Assembly (NCBI RefSeq): GCF_000283155.1
Contig: NW_004454265.1
Coordinates: 3,040,201-3,104,200 of the forward strand
From: Ceratotherium simum simum
Taxonomy: Eukaryota > Chordata > Mammalia > Perissodactyla > Rhinocerotidae
Direction: 5' to 3'
DNA: 64,000 nucleotides
In this document: positions 11,785 to 23,044 of the stretch, in pieces
Layout of the letters: every line of letters begins with the position of its first letter
Numbering within the stretch: the first letter of the stretch is position 1
Program-made: the position numbers and the translations under genes
Notes under the pieces: model-generated
Told to the model about the DNA's origin: nothing
Database searches by the model: none
What the model saw: only the letters and a program-made list of their open reading frames with translations

Positions 11785-12520
11785 TCAAAATCACTAACAT
11801 GATAACTTTAAAATGTCCAAGATGGAGTTTATTTGAAAATGAGTAATACATCATATAAACTGGGAATTAGAGCAGAACAAAAATGCAAGGTGGGGGTGGG
11901 GTAGGGGTAGTAAAAGTCAAAAAGAAGCTTATTCTTTAAACTAATAATCAAAGGACTGAAAGCTACTCTAAGAAAATATGTCCTCCTTTAAAAGAACGTG
12001 AGTCATCTAATTCACGGGTAGGCAAGTCCTATGGGGGAAAGCAGACCTAGTTTCATGCAGTTATCATGAACAGCAGGCCTGTTGTGAAAACAAAGACCCA
12101 TAGGTGTGACTTTTGTGTACGTCCCTTGTTTGGTAGCTGACAGCACAAATGCAGGAGGACAGGCCAGGATGAGTTTAATAAATGACACCTTAGAGTAAAC
12201 ACATAACCAAAACTTTTCACTGCCAAACAGCGTCATGACTGGACGAATGTAAACATCTGAACCCAGAGGAGCCTCCCTGGCTGTCTGAAGATGCTCAGTG
12301 CAAACATCATAAGGAGCCCAGGACCCACTACGCTTCTACTTTCTTTCATATTTGCCAGCATGTGGCCTTACAGCTCAGATCCTAGCAGTGCAGCAGCAGC
12401 GTCGTCTAAGTGGGGAACGTCTTGTAAAAGTTTACACACAGTGGTGTTCACTTGCAGAGGTTTTGTGACAACCACTACACGCATAAAACAGACCAATTCT
12501 AGTGCCTTTGTAGTCAGATT
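11785..12520. other. Unassigned sequence
   Basis: No repeat or gene recognised. The minus frame 12012-12236 and the plus frame 12291-12536 carry no domain, and the latter runs into the antisense L1 piece that follows. Confidence 0.5.
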
Positions 12521-12527
12521 CTTCCTT

Positions 12528-12690
12528 TATCCCTAACCCCTGGCAATCACTGATCTGTTCTCTTTTTCTACAGTGTTGACTTTTCCAGAATGTTGTATAA
12601 ATGGAATTATTCAGTATGCAATTTTTTGCTGGTTTAGGTTTTGAGCTATGACAAATTATTATAAAAGTGCATCTAGACCAGGCCATCAAA
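12528..12690 (-). repeat. Old L1 fragment, antisense
   Basis: 'ACCCCTGGCAATCACTGATC', 'ATAAATGGAATTATTCAGTATG' in pieces, and 'TTTTGAGCTATGACAAATTAT' are antisense L1 3' phrases in their usual order. Confidence 0.65.
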
Positions 12691-12691
12691 A

Positions 12692-13045
12692 GAAAGCTAA
12701 GCTCAGACTCCACTGGAGACAGGAGCGGCTTTAGTGAGCCCTGTGTTTCTCTTCATTCTTTGTTACAGGAGGGTGACAGGATTGTCTTCTCATATATGCT
12801 TTTTGCATTGGGCCTTTCTTCTCAAGGGCATCATAGCTTTCTATCACCAACGGAGCCAAACTTTATTCCACAATCATTACTGACCACTTGTTTTTACATC
12901 GGGATGTGGTGCACAATGCTGGTGATTCAGAGGTGAGAGGCCTTGGTCTCTGCTGTCAAGAAGCAAGAAGCTCTCCATCAACTGCTCCCCAGTGCCAGGT
13001 GTCTGCTATGGAATTCTCAATTCTCCTCAGATAACAGCTGGCTTA
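12692..13045. other. Unassigned sequence
   Basis: Two plus-strand open frames (12667-12936, 12943-13224) cross this interval, but neither has motifs, and the second lies mostly in antisense L2. Confidence 0.5.
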
Positions 13046-13049
13046 TTGT

Positions 13050-14140
13050 CACCTTTATTTATTCAACATTGGAGCAGTACTATGTGCCAGGCACCATTCT
13101 TGACTCTTGGAATAAAACAGCGAACAAAACAGAAATTCCTGTCCTCATAGATTTACTGTCCCGCTGGTGGAGACAAATAATAACCCATAAATACAATAAA
13201 GAAGTAAGTTACATGGTATATTAGAAAGTGAAGAATGACATGGAAAAAAGAAAAAGTAAGGTGAAATAAGGAAGTGCTACAGAGGGGTAGAGTTGCTATT
13301 TAAATGATTCATTTTTAGAAAAGGTGACATTTATTTGATAGAGGTGAGAGGATTAGTCATGAAGTTATCTGGGGAAAGAGCATTCCAGGCAGAGGATACA
13401 GACAGTGCAAAGGTCCTGAGGTAGCACCATGCCAAAAGTGTTTAAGGAAGAGCAAGGAGGACAGATTGGCTGGAGCAGAGAGAGCAAGGGAATAGGAGAT
13501 GAGATCATAAAAGTAATTGGAGGGTGGTGAATGAGATCATGTGGGAGCATGTAGACCATTATAAAGAATCTGTTTTCACTCTGAGGGGGATGGGAACCAT
13601 TGCAGGATTTTGAGAAGAGGCATTGCTTGACCTGATTTACATTTTAGAAGGATCTCTCTGGCAAGTGTTTTGAGAATAGATTGTAGGGCCAATGGGGATG
13701 CAGGGAATCTATGGTAGTGATCCAGGAGAGAGATGATGGTGGCAAAGACCACGGTATTAACAGTGGAGGTGAAACAAGTTGGGTTCTGGATATATTTTTA
13801 AGGTAGATCGAACATAATTCTCTAAGAGTTTGGATGTGGGTTGTGATTTTAAAAAAAGGGGGGGTTATTCAAAAATGACTCCATTTATTTTTAGCCTGAG
13901 GGACTGAAAGTTTGGAATTTCCATCAAATGAATTAGGGGAGGGCATGAATATAGCAGATTTGGGGAGAGAAGATCAGCACATGCTGAATGTGAACTAGAT
14001 ATTAGCTATCGGTGGAGATTTGGGTTCTCTCTGGAGTTTGGGAGAGAAGTGTGAGCTAGAGATATAAATTTGAGAGTTCTGGGCACACAGATAGTACGTG
14101 ATGTCCTATACTAGATCACACAGGGAAGGGATCAGATCAT
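13050..14140 (-). repeat. L2 LINE, long antisense copy
   Basis: This is the best L2 in the window. In antisense order it shows 'ATGTGCCAGGCACCATTC', 'AACAAAACAGAAATTCCTGTC', 'GAAAGAGCATTCCAGGCAGAG', 'AGCAAGGAGGACAGATTGGC', 'TTTTGAGAAGAGGCATTGC', 'GATCCAGGAGAGAGATGATGG' and 'GAGATATAAATTTGAGAG'. Together these span the 3' untranslated region and the end of L2 ORF2. The ORF2 part is too broken to translate. Confidence 0.85.
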
Positions 14141-14255
14141 CCTCCTGTCTGGGGTTTCGGGGCTAAACTGAACTAGAAAAACCTGAAACGAGTCAGGAAA
14201 GTCTCACTCTCTCAGATATTAGACGTCTCCTGCAGTTTGGCTTTTCTGGATAGTG

Positions 14256-14393
14256 GTCCCTCCTCCCTTCTTCCCTTCTTCCTTTCTTCCTTCCTTCCGC
14301 CTTCTTATCAGCACTACCAACTTCCTCCATTCAAAGAAGAGGAAGAGGAAGAGAAAAGGAGAGAAAGAAGAGAAGGGAAGGAAGGGGAGGAGA
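14256..14393. repeat. Polypyrimidine/polypurine inverted repeat
   Basis: An almost pure C/T tract (about 14259-14308, CTTC/CTTCC units) is followed after a ~30-base spacer by an almost pure A/G tract (about 14335-14393, GGAAG/GAAGG units). The two arms are roughly complementary, so the strand could fold into a long imperfect hairpin. Each arm is also a homopurine-homopyrimidine run of the kind able to form triplex DNA. Confidence 0.8.
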
Positions 14394-14550
14394 TTTTTGT
14401 ATACCGCTAATTTTTGATCAGTAATCCAATTTCTCCTGCTTTCACAATGAAATATTCGTCAGTAAATAAATACATATGAGGATTAGTTAATAATGAAGAA
14501 GATTTTTAATTATTCACGTCTAAAGATCAGGGAGATAAAATGGACTGTTT

Positions 14551-14773
14551 GTGTGTGAGGAAGATCAGCCCTGAGATAACATCCATGCCAATCCTCTTTC
14601 TGCTGAGGAAGCCTGGCCCTGGGCCAACATCTGTGCCCATCTTCCTCCACTTTATATGGGACGCCGCCACAGCATGGCTGGACAAGCGGTGCATCGGCGC
14701 GGCACCCAGATCCCAACCGGGCCACCAGCAGCGGAGTGCGCGCACTTAACCACTGCGCCACGGGGCTGGCCCC
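14551..14773 (-). repeat. ERE SINE, ATATAAAGTGG subtype
   Basis: Minus-strand copy flanked by a perfect 14-base TSD AAAATGGACTGTTT at 14537-14550 and 14774-14787, which fixes both ends. Contains 'CCTCCACTTTATATGGGACG' and the tRNA-like head ending 'CACTGCGCCACGGGGCTGGC'. Near-intact TSD and CpG retention suggest a relatively recent insertion. The short frames on both strands are artefacts of the SINE. Confidence 0.97.
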
Positions 14774-14789
14774 AAAATGGACTGTTTTG

Positions 14790-15150
14790 TTCATTCTTGA
14801 AATGAATTTTACTGAAGAGGATGGTGAATAATTTCCTAGTCTTTGCTGTGAAAGAGCAGGCAGCTAGTGAGTCTCACTGAAGAACTTTGTACACTATGCG
14901 GCGACAGGGGCTTATTTTCATTGCACTTCCCAATTATCAAGTGTTTAGACTGTTAAAGTTGCCCGATAGAGCCAAGATTCAGGAATAAGGCAGAGCTTTC
15001 ATAATGTGATAGATGATTAGTTACATTTTACTGAGAACTGCTTTTTCTGCCCCTGAAACCAAAACCAGCCTCATAGATGATCTGGAAATGATGTGGAAAG
15101 TGTTCCTGTGTGCATGATTCTGAAGTAGCTATTTCCTTTCTGCTCCATCT
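14790..15150. other. Unassigned sequence
   Basis: No family or gene recognised in this interval. Confidence 0.55.
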
Positions 15151-15159
15151 CAGCGCCCA

Positions 15160-15570
15160 CAGGAAAGCTCGGCGGGCACAGGAAAAGCTCCCGCTCGTGG
15201 AAGAAAGCTCAGGATTGGCACATCCAACCACGAGCCTGTCATTCCTGCCGCTGAGCATGGATGTGCCTCATTCAATGGGGACAGCGACCCTTCTGCTTTT
15301 GCCCTGTCCATCACCCTCTCCAGACCGCTCTCTCTACACTGGTGGGCCCTGAGGGCTGAGCCCTCTAACAGAACTCTCCCCAGTGCCGCTGCTGCCTCCC
15401 CCACCGTCCAAGATGCCGGTCGCCTTCTCCTGCATCCGAGTGAGTGGGCCCTTCCGGAGAACACCCTTCCGGAGAACATTGCACAAACAGAAGCCGAGTT
15501 GAAAGAGCCTCTGTAATACTCACTACTCACCTGTTTCCCTCGCCCCCATCTCAGTTTCCTACTTCCAAAT
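15160..15570. other. GC-richer block, unassigned
   Basis: GC- and CpG-richer than its surroundings, with a short direct repeat CCCTTCCGGAGAACA at about 15449 and 15465. A minus-strand frame of 142 codons (15150-15578) covers it but shows no domain, and its composition follows the local GC content. It could be a degraded LTR or an old exon-bearing segment; I cannot decide. Confidence 0.4.
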
Positions 15571-15574
15571 ACTC

Positions 15575-16935
15575 CCAATTACAACTCTTGTGAAAATAAA
15601 CTCATACTTACGTTTCTTACCTTAAATGTGTATAGTCAGTGATGACCAAGGTCTGGTTGAGGGAAGGTTGACAAGGAAAACAAATAGCCACAATAGAATT
15701 ATGTTCATTGAAAAGTGAAAGGAGTAGAATAAAGAGATTTAAAGAAAAGAAAATTGTCCAAGTAAGTAAATCACTTTAATAAATAATAGTTTTATGTTAT
15801 ATGTAAGAAAGTAAAAAGTAATCAAGGACCTTGTATTTGGATAGTAAGCAAAATTGTCTCTCTCATAAAGAGCAGAGTGCAATGTGGAGAGAGACGATGA
15901 ATGAGCACAGCGGCTGCTACGTTGGTTTGAAAGTTGGTAATGCAATAGTGAAGAGCCCAAAGGATGACGGGCCCTCGCGGGTTGTCCAATCATGAAATAT
16001 TGAATAAATACAACAGTGCTGACTGCTCCTCCCCGCCAGACAGACACACATCTGTGCAAGTAGCCATCTGGCAGGCTTTGGTAGATAGAATTGTCGTGCT
16101 TCATTATCTGAGTTTCTGTGGGAGCCCTAACAAAACACTACCAGCCCAATCACCCCAAAACAACAATTTTTATCTAAAAACAAGACAATTCTTGGTATGT
16201 CTGTTCTATAGACCCTAACATTTGGTCAGGCAATACCAACTCATTCCAAGGGTGGTGTTTGGGATTGCACATGACATCATCCTGTGGAAGGTCATGGTTT
16301 GGTGGTGTTTAGCCCTATTCTGCCAGAAAAATAAAAGTATCACTTTTGATATTGATAATGAGTCCTATCTTTACTAGATTCCTGGGGAAGAATAAAAAAG
16401 GAAATCAGGAGATACCTGATTCAAAACAGGAAAATAGATAGAAACTCTTCAACTTTTATTTAATGAAAACTATGAATTTCTTTGGACAAATTACTTTAAA
16501 AATAGCCAGCTTTGCCTCTTTATTTTTCTCACAATGTTGCATACCTATTTGGCATGTTGCTGGTTCCAGTAACAGTTTAATACAGAACTGAGGAACTTTC
16601 AAAAGGAAGAACACTTTTTGCTGTGTCCTATTGATAGCACATCTTGCTGTCGTCTCTCTGACTGCTTTCTGCTGATCGCAGGATAAGAACTACACATTAG
16701 CGAAGCTGGAAATGGGGACCGGGAGTGCGATGCAGCCTTCTAAATGGCCAATAAAACAGGAACTATGAGAATGTTACTTTTAGAAGTTGAGTACACAGCA
16801 GACACTCAATAAAAATACTTTCTGATTTGTTGCAAAGGACTCTGTGGCCTTAAAGATATGGATTTCTTAGAACTATTGGTATAGGAATTAAAACAGCATA
16901 TAAATGATCAATGGCAATAAAATCAGGACTCACAG
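15575..16935. other. Unassigned AT-rich sequence
   Basis: No recognised family apart from a weak MIR/L2-like tail near 16790-16812 ('ACAGCAGACACTCAATAAAA'). Overlapping opposite-strand frames at 15739-16104 and 15964-16218 lack motifs. Confidence 0.5.
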
Positions 16936-16939
16936 AGAA

Positions 16940-17048
16940 AGGAATCTTTGTTTCTGTTCCTTGCACTGCAAAGGAGAAGTTTGTGTCTTTAGAACTTTGT
17001 GTCTAGCACATAGTAGGTGCTCCATGAACATTTCTCGAATGAATCTAT
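16940..17048 (+). repeat. L2 LINE 3' tail
   Basis: 'GTGTCTAGCACATAGTAGGTGCTCCATGAACATTTCTCGAATGAATC' (in pieces) is the terminal L2 phrase 'GCCTAGCACATAGTAGGTGCTCAATAAATATTTGTTGAATGAATG'. Confidence 0.75.
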
Positions 17049-17395
17049 ACGAGAAAATTTTTACAATATTCTTCCTGTGGCTTTCCCAGAGGCAATATTT
17101 CCTCAGTTCTGCTGCCAGAGATGTAAAAGTCTTTGTGGTTTGGAATGGAGAGAAATTGAATGTCACCTCTGCAACCTGGGCAGCAGGAATGACGGGTACA
17201 ACTAGTGCAAAGAATTGGGGAGAGATGTGGAAGTGACGCGTGAGTTCAAACTTCACCATAAATCCTCCACTTGACTAATTAATCCCCAAATCACGCAGGG
17301 GTTTATGGTTCACCAGTCAAGCCCTACCATATTTATTCTCTTGTTTCAGATATCTAATCATGGTGATTTTTGGTTACCAGCCCCATGGCTTTTTT

Positions 17396-17474
17396 TAGAA
17401 TTAAAGAAAAAGAAATAAAAGACATCCAAATCAGAAAGGAAGAAGTAAAACTGTCTCTATTTGCAGATGACACT
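17396..17474 (+). repeat. Isolated short L1 ORF2 fragment
   Basis: About 75 bases from 'AAAGAAAAAGAAATAAAAGAC' (in pieces) to 'TATTTGCAGATGACAC' encode the L1 reverse transcriptase stretch around the catalytic FADD box. The same segment lies at about 18994-19063 in the larger L1, with only a few differences. Sequence on both sides is not L1; a MIR follows directly. Confidence 0.85.
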
Positions 17475-17483
17475 CTTAGCACT

Positions 17484-17575
17484 GGCCTAGGAGTCAGAAA
17501 ACCAAGGCTTGAGTCCTGAAGTGCCCCATTCTGGCTAACTTTGAACAAGTCACTGACCCAGTGAAAACCACAGAA
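17484..17575 (+). repeat. MIR SINE fragment
   Basis: 'GGCCTAGGAGTCAGAAAACC' then 'TGAACAAGTCACTGACCCAG' follow MIR sense order over about 90 bases. Confidence 0.55.
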
Positions 17576-17579
17576 TAAA

Positions 17580-18180
17580 ATGGTGATTCTAGAAATTGGA
17601 ACTTTTAAAAGTTTTATTACTTGATGAAATAAAAAATTGGCAACCCTATGAAGTAGCCTTTGTCCCTAACAACAACAAAACTTGTCTTCTGAAATGTTGC
17701 TGATCCATGCAGTCCACACGTCTGGCAGCCCCTAGACTCTCCGGCATGGTGGGAATGTGGATGGGGAGACAAGGTAGCTCAGCTTTTATCAGGTAACACT
17801 TAACTTTAAATCCAGTGGGGCCTGTGAGAGATGGGTCTGGAGAGTCAGTGAGTGGTTAAGTCTGGAGAGGCATGTTTAGACACAAACTATTAATTATATT
17901 AATAGGTAAATTGTTGAGTATAACCAAATTGATATGTCAACAAATGAGATGATGAGATGATTGCACTTTACATAAATAAGTTATTTCTACTACTCTTCTG
18001 CAGCTGACTACATCCTACTAACGTTTCAATTGTGTACCTGATGCTTTTGGACAAGCAATGGAAGAGGAGTAACAGCATCTGGGTCGAGGTCATTGCCTCA
18101 CCCTGACCCACTGGAGGACTTCTCTCTGGAATTTTGAATTTTTATCTGCAAAAATAGGGGCCTGTTTTTCTGGTTTCAAA
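17580..18180. other. Unassigned sequence
   Basis: No repeat family or gene recognised between the MIR fragment and the L1. Confidence 0.55.
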
Positions 18181-18189
18181 AATTTAATA

Positions 18190-20940
18190 TCTACTATGAA
18201 CAATTATACACCAACACATTAGACAATCTAGAAGAAATGGATAAACTCCTAGAAACATACAGCATACCAAGACTGAATCAGGAAGAAACAGAAAATCTGA
18301 ACAGACCAATTACTAGAAAAGACATTGAATCAGTAATCGAAAACCTCTCAACAAACAAAAGTCCAGGACCAGATGGATTCACCAGTGAATTCCTCCAAAC
18401 ATTTAAGGAAGAATTAATACAAATCCTTCTTAAACTCTTCCAAAAAATAGAGAGGAGGGAACACTTCCAAACTCATTTTGTGAGGCCAGCATTATCCTGA
18501 TGCCAAAACCAGACAAAGACACTACAAGAAAAGAAAATTAGAGGCCAATATCCCTGATGAACACAGATGCAAAAATCCTCAACAAAATATTAGCAAACCA
18601 AATTCAATAATACATTTAAAGAATCATATACCATGATCAAGTGGGATGTATTCTAGGGATGCAAAGATAGTTCAACATTTTCAAATCAATCAGTGTTATA
18701 CAACCCATTAACGAAATGAAGGATAAAAATCACAAGATCATTTCAATAGGTGCAGAAAAAGCATTTGAAAAAATTCAACATCCATTCATAATAGAAACTC
18801 TCAACAAACTGTGTATAGAGGGAATGTACTTCAACATAATAAAGGCCATATATGACAAGCCCACAGCTAACATCATACTGAATGGTGAAAAGCTGACAGC
18901 TTTTCCTCTAAAACCAGGAACGAGACAAGGATGCCCACTCTTACCACTTTTATTTAGCATAGTACTGGAAGTTCTAGCCAGAGCAATTAGGCAAGAAAAA
19001 GAAATAAAAGACATCCAAATAAGAAAGGAAGAAGTAAAACTGTCTGTATTTGCAGATGACATAATATTACATATAGAAAACCCTAAAGACTCCACCAAAA
19101 AACTGGTAGAACCAATAAATGAATTCAGTAAAGTTGCAGGATACAAAATCAATATACAAAAATTTGTTGCATTTATATATACTAACAGTGAGCTATCAGA
19201 AAGAGAAATTAAGAAAACAATCTCACTTACAATTGCATGAAATATAATAAAATACCTAGAAATAAATTGAACCAAGGAGGGGAAAGATCTGTACACTGAA
19301 AGCTATAAGACATTGATGAAAGAAATTGAAGAAGATACAAATAAATGGAAAGATATTCCATGCTCATGCTTTGGAAATTTTAATATTGCTAAGATGTCCA
19401 TACTAACTAAAGCAATCTACAGATTTAGTGTAATCCCTATCAAAATTCCAATGGCATTTTTCAAAGAAATAGAAAAAGCAATCCTAAAATTTGTATGGAA
19501 CCACAAAGACCCCAAATAGCCAAAGCAATCTTGAGAAAGAAGAACAAAGCTGGAGGCATCATACTTCCCAATTTCAAAGTATATTACAAAGCTATAGAAA
19601 TCAAAATAGTGTGGTATTGGCATAAAAACAGACACACAGATCAATGGAACAGAATAGAGAGCCCAGAAATAAATTCACACATTAATTTATGACAAAGGAG
19701 CCAAGAATATACAAGGGGGAAAGGATAGTCTCTTCAATAAATGGTGCTGCGAAAACTGGACAGCCACGGGCAAAAGAATGAAACTGGACCTCTATCTTAC
19801 AACATACACAAAAATCAACTCAAAATGGATTAAAGATGTGAATTTAAGACCTAAAACCATAAAACTCCCAGAGGAAAACGTAGCAGGTAATCTCCTTGAC
19901 GTTGGTCTTAGTGATGATTTTTTGGATTTGACACCAAAAGTAAAGGCAACAAAAGCAAAAATAAACAAGTGCGACTACATCAAACTAAAAAGCTTCACAC
20001 AGCAAAGAAAATCATCAACAAAAGGAAAAGGTAACCTACTGAATGGAGAAAATATTTGCAAATCATATGTTTGACAAGAAGTTAATATCCAAAATATATA
20101 AAAAACTCATACAACTCAATAGCAAAAAAAACAAACAATCTGATTAAAAAATGGGCAGAGGAACTAAATAGGCATTTTTTTTCCAAGGAGGCATACAAAT
20201 GACCAATAGGTACATGAATCAGTGCTCAACATCATCAGTCATCAGGGAAATGCAAATCAAAACCACAATGAGATATCACTTCACACCTGTTAGAATGTCT
20301 ATCATCAAAAAGACAAGAGGTAAGTGTTGGTGAGAGGGTGCAGAAAATGGCACTCTTGTGCACTGTTGGTGGGAATATAAACTGGTGCAGCCACTATAGA
20401 AAACAGTATGGAGGATCCTCAAAAAATTAAAAATAGAACTACTATATGATCCAGCAATTCTACTTCTGGGTATACATCCAAAGGAAATGAAAACAGGATG
20501 TCGAAGAGATATCTGCACTCCATGTTCACTGCAGCATTATTCACAATGGCCAAGATATAGAGACAACCTAAATGTACATCGATAGATGAATAAATAAAGA
20601 AGATGTGGTGTATATCTATATGTGTGTGTGTGTATATATATATCTGTATACATACATATACAATGGAAATTATTCAGCCATGAGAAAGAAGGAAATCCTG
20701 CCATTTGCAACAACATGGATAGAACTTGAGGGCATTATGCTAAGTGAAATAAGCCAGAGAGAAAGACAAATACTGCATGGTATCACTTATATGTGGAATC
20801 TAAAGAAAAAAAAAAAAAAGAAAAAGGCGAACTTACAGAAAGAGAGAGTAGAAAAGTGGTTGCCAGGAGCTGGGGGTGGGGAATCGGGAGAGGCTGGTCA
20901 AAGTGTACAAACTTTCAGCTGTAAGATAAATATGGTCTGA
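18190..20940 (+). pseudogene. L1 ORF2 relic (reverse transcriptase part)
   Basis: ORF2 normally encodes an endonuclease/reverse transcriptase of about 1,275 residues; only roughly the second half is here, split over several frames. Segment 18237-18500 gives '[13 protein letters not shown]', the start of the RT fingers. Segment 18716-19240 is the RT core: '[13 protein letters not shown]' has lost the first catalytic aspartate (L1s normally read IDAEKAFD), while '[12 protein letters not shown]' and the 'FADD' box remain. 19313-19519, 19495-19692 and 19778-20074 continue as the C-terminal part ('[19 protein letters not shown]', '[15 protein letters not shown]') in shifted frames. Frameshifts, stops and the lost aspartate make it inactive. 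Confidence 0.95.
20605..20660. repeat. TG/TA microsatellite inside L1
   Basis: Alternating TATATCTATATGTGTGTG then TATATATATATC, an expansion within the L1 3' coding region. Confidence 0.8.
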
Positions 20941-21204
20941 AGTGCTAATGTAAAACAGGGTGACTATAGTTGATAACACTGTGTCGTATCATTGAAGTTT
21001 GCTAAGAGAGTAGAATTTAAATGTTCTCATCAAAAAAAGTTACTAAATAAGTATGTGAGGTGATGGATGTGTTAATTAACTAGATGGGAGGAATCTTTTC
21101 ACAATGTATATGTATATCAAATCACCACCATGTACACTTTAAATATTTTACTATTTTATATGTCAATTATACCTCAATAAAGCTAAAATTTTTTAAAAAA
21201 TTAA

Positions 21205-22040
21205 TGATATCAATGACAATTTTCAGGTGTTTTAGTCCGTTGTTTTCAATGAAAACCGATTAAATATTTGCAGCTCTTCCTCTGTTAAAATCCCTAGTCT
21301 GGCATCACTTTTATTTATTTCAGTAACTTATTTAACCATCATCCATGATATCCTTTTCCCAATGAAATGATAAATAACGTAAATGTGCTGTTCAGGAATT
21401 TTATTTCAATATGGCAATTTAGCAATATTGTAATACTGGTAATACCTGTGTTGTGTATCATTGGTCAGCTGTACCAGTGGATATTCTTTCTCATTTCAAG
21501 AATAGAGATTTAGTATTTCAGGGAGATAAGTGATCCATGATGTGTATATATAACCTAAACATCAGATTGATCATCTGCAGCTAAGGAGCCAAATGTTGGG
21601 GGGGGAACATAAACTAAATTTGTTTGATATAATTTATGTACAAATATATGTAGAATTTTTTTAAAGAAAGGAATGCCATTATCTTTCAAATTCATGGATA
21701 ACTGCCCCCAAGTATACTTGTCATGAATATAAATAAAGTTGAAGACACCAATTTGGCGCATAAATAGCCCAAGGGCAGCCAAACGAAAAGTGAACAATTC
21801 ATTCTCACATCCAAATGTATTATCTGGACAATGACAAACACAGGCACATTTTAAATATTCAAGATATGTAGAAAATTGGGGTTATCCAGTTAAATGTCAG
21901 GATTGATTGATCTCTTTTTATTTTTCTTGCGAGTAATCAACCAGCCCTAGACATAATCAATGAGCAATTTACAGGGAAACAAAATCATTCTTTTCAACCA
22001 TATTCATACTCCTGAGAACTATCTCTGGGTGAGCAATGTT
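21205..22040. other. Unassigned AT-rich sequence
   Basis: Nothing recognised; the minus-strand frame 21555-21797 has no motif. Confidence 0.55.
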
Positions 22041-22044
22041 GGAA

Positions 22045-22175
22045 AAAGAATCAAACTTAGGCTAGGAAGCCTGAGTTCTGGCCTCATATTTTCCAAGAAA
22101 TAACTGTATGACTTTAAACAAAATGCTTTCTTCTTTATGCATCAGTTTTTCCATGTGTACGTACTTTTAATGAAG
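22045..22175 (+). repeat. MIR SINE, diverged
   Basis: 'GCCTGAGTTCTGGCCTC', 'TGTATGACTTTAAACAAAATGC' and 'TGCATCAGTTTTTCCATGTG' follow MIR sense order. Confidence 0.6.
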
Positions 22176-22204
22176 GTTTTAATGAAAACCTATGTTGAAT
22201 GTAT

Positions 22205-22716
22205 CACTACTCTGCTCACTACTCCAATTGAAACACTCCAATGGATTTCAATTGGAGTAAAGACCATGTCTTTCAATAGCCATTGAGGCTGTAGATCTGC
22301 CTCCCATCTCTCCTCTGAGCTTCACTCGTTGATTCTCACTTGCTCACTCCATCCAGCCACACTGGCCCCACCCGAGCAAGCACACTCACTCCTTCTTTCC
22401 CCCAGTTACCCACGTGGTCACTTCCTTTCTTCCTTAAGTCTTTACTTCAATGTCACATTCTCAATGAAGCAATCTTGTCTCAACACTCCTTCTGCCCGTC
22501 TCTGCTCGATTTTTCTCCATGGCACTTATCATCATCCACAGACTGCACACTTTGCTGGCTTGTCTTCTTTATTGTCTGGCTCGCCTCATAGAAGAAACAC
22601 TCCACAGGAACAGGGATTTTTGCCTGTTTTCTTCCCTGTTCCATCCCCAGCACCTAGAATCATACCTGGAACATCAAAGGCACTTTACAAATATCTGTTG
22701 AATGAATAAATAAATT
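22205..22716 (+). repeat. L2 LINE 3' region
   Basis: Sense order L2: 'ACACTCCAATGGATTTC', 'CTCACTCCATCCAGCCACACTGGCC' (in pieces), 'TTCAATGTCACATTCTCAATGAAGC', 'CATGGCACTTATCATC', 'TTTATTGTCTGGCTC', and the end 'ATATCTGTTGAATGAATAAATAAATTG'. Overlapping plus-strand frames here are remnants of this repeat. Confidence 0.85.
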
Positions 22717-22721
22717 GATCA

Positions 22722-23042
22722 TATATTTCCTGAGCAAACGTAGCTTTCTGTACATCATACTGGCTGCTGAGGATCCAAAGGTGAATAAAATTGCAATCCT
22801 AACCCTTAGAGAGGTCACAGTCTGCAGATGTGAGCCAACTATTGCCAAACAGCTGGGTAAGTTTAATAAGATAAATAACTACAAGGAGTGTTGGTCACGT
22901 GGAGGTTGGAGCATCAAACTTTTATAGAGATGGGAAGGTTTCATGAAGGAAAGGATATTCAAGCTGAGATGTGAGCATTCTTCTGGATGAAGTCAGAAGT
23001 ACTAAGGGGAGAAGAAAGTCGAGTACAAGGGCATTTCCTACT
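22722..23042 (-). repeat. L2 LINE, antisense
   Basis: 'CTGCTGAGGATCCAAAGGTGAATAAAATTGCAATCC' (in pieces), 'GAGAGGTCACAGTCTGCAG', 'GGAAGGTTTCATGAAGGAAAG' and 'GCTGAGATGTGAGC' are L2 antisense phrases in correct order. Its tail end meets the tail of the sense L2 ending at 22716. Confidence 0.65.
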
Positions 23043-23044
23043 CA

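Larger units (their letters stand above)
18188..21200 (+). mobile_element. L1 LINE, 5'-truncated, ~3 kb
   Basis: Starts inside ORF2 ('CTACTATGAACAATTATACACC' in pieces) and continues through the reverse transcriptase, the C-terminal region, the 3' UTR and the L1 terminus 'TGTCAATTATACCTCAATAA' with an A-rich tail ending near 21200. The 5' ~3 kb (5' UTR, ORF1, endonuclease) is absent, as is usual for target-primed insertions that stop early. Possible TSD-like text TTAATAT / TTAATGATAT lies at 18184 and 21201. An internal A14 run (about 20806-20819) and a TG/TA repeat (20605-20660) have grown inside it. Confidence 0.95.

Noticed and set aside
15150..15578. 142-codon minus-strand frame
   Set aside because: Follows local GC richness; no motif. 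Kept only as part of the unexplained block.
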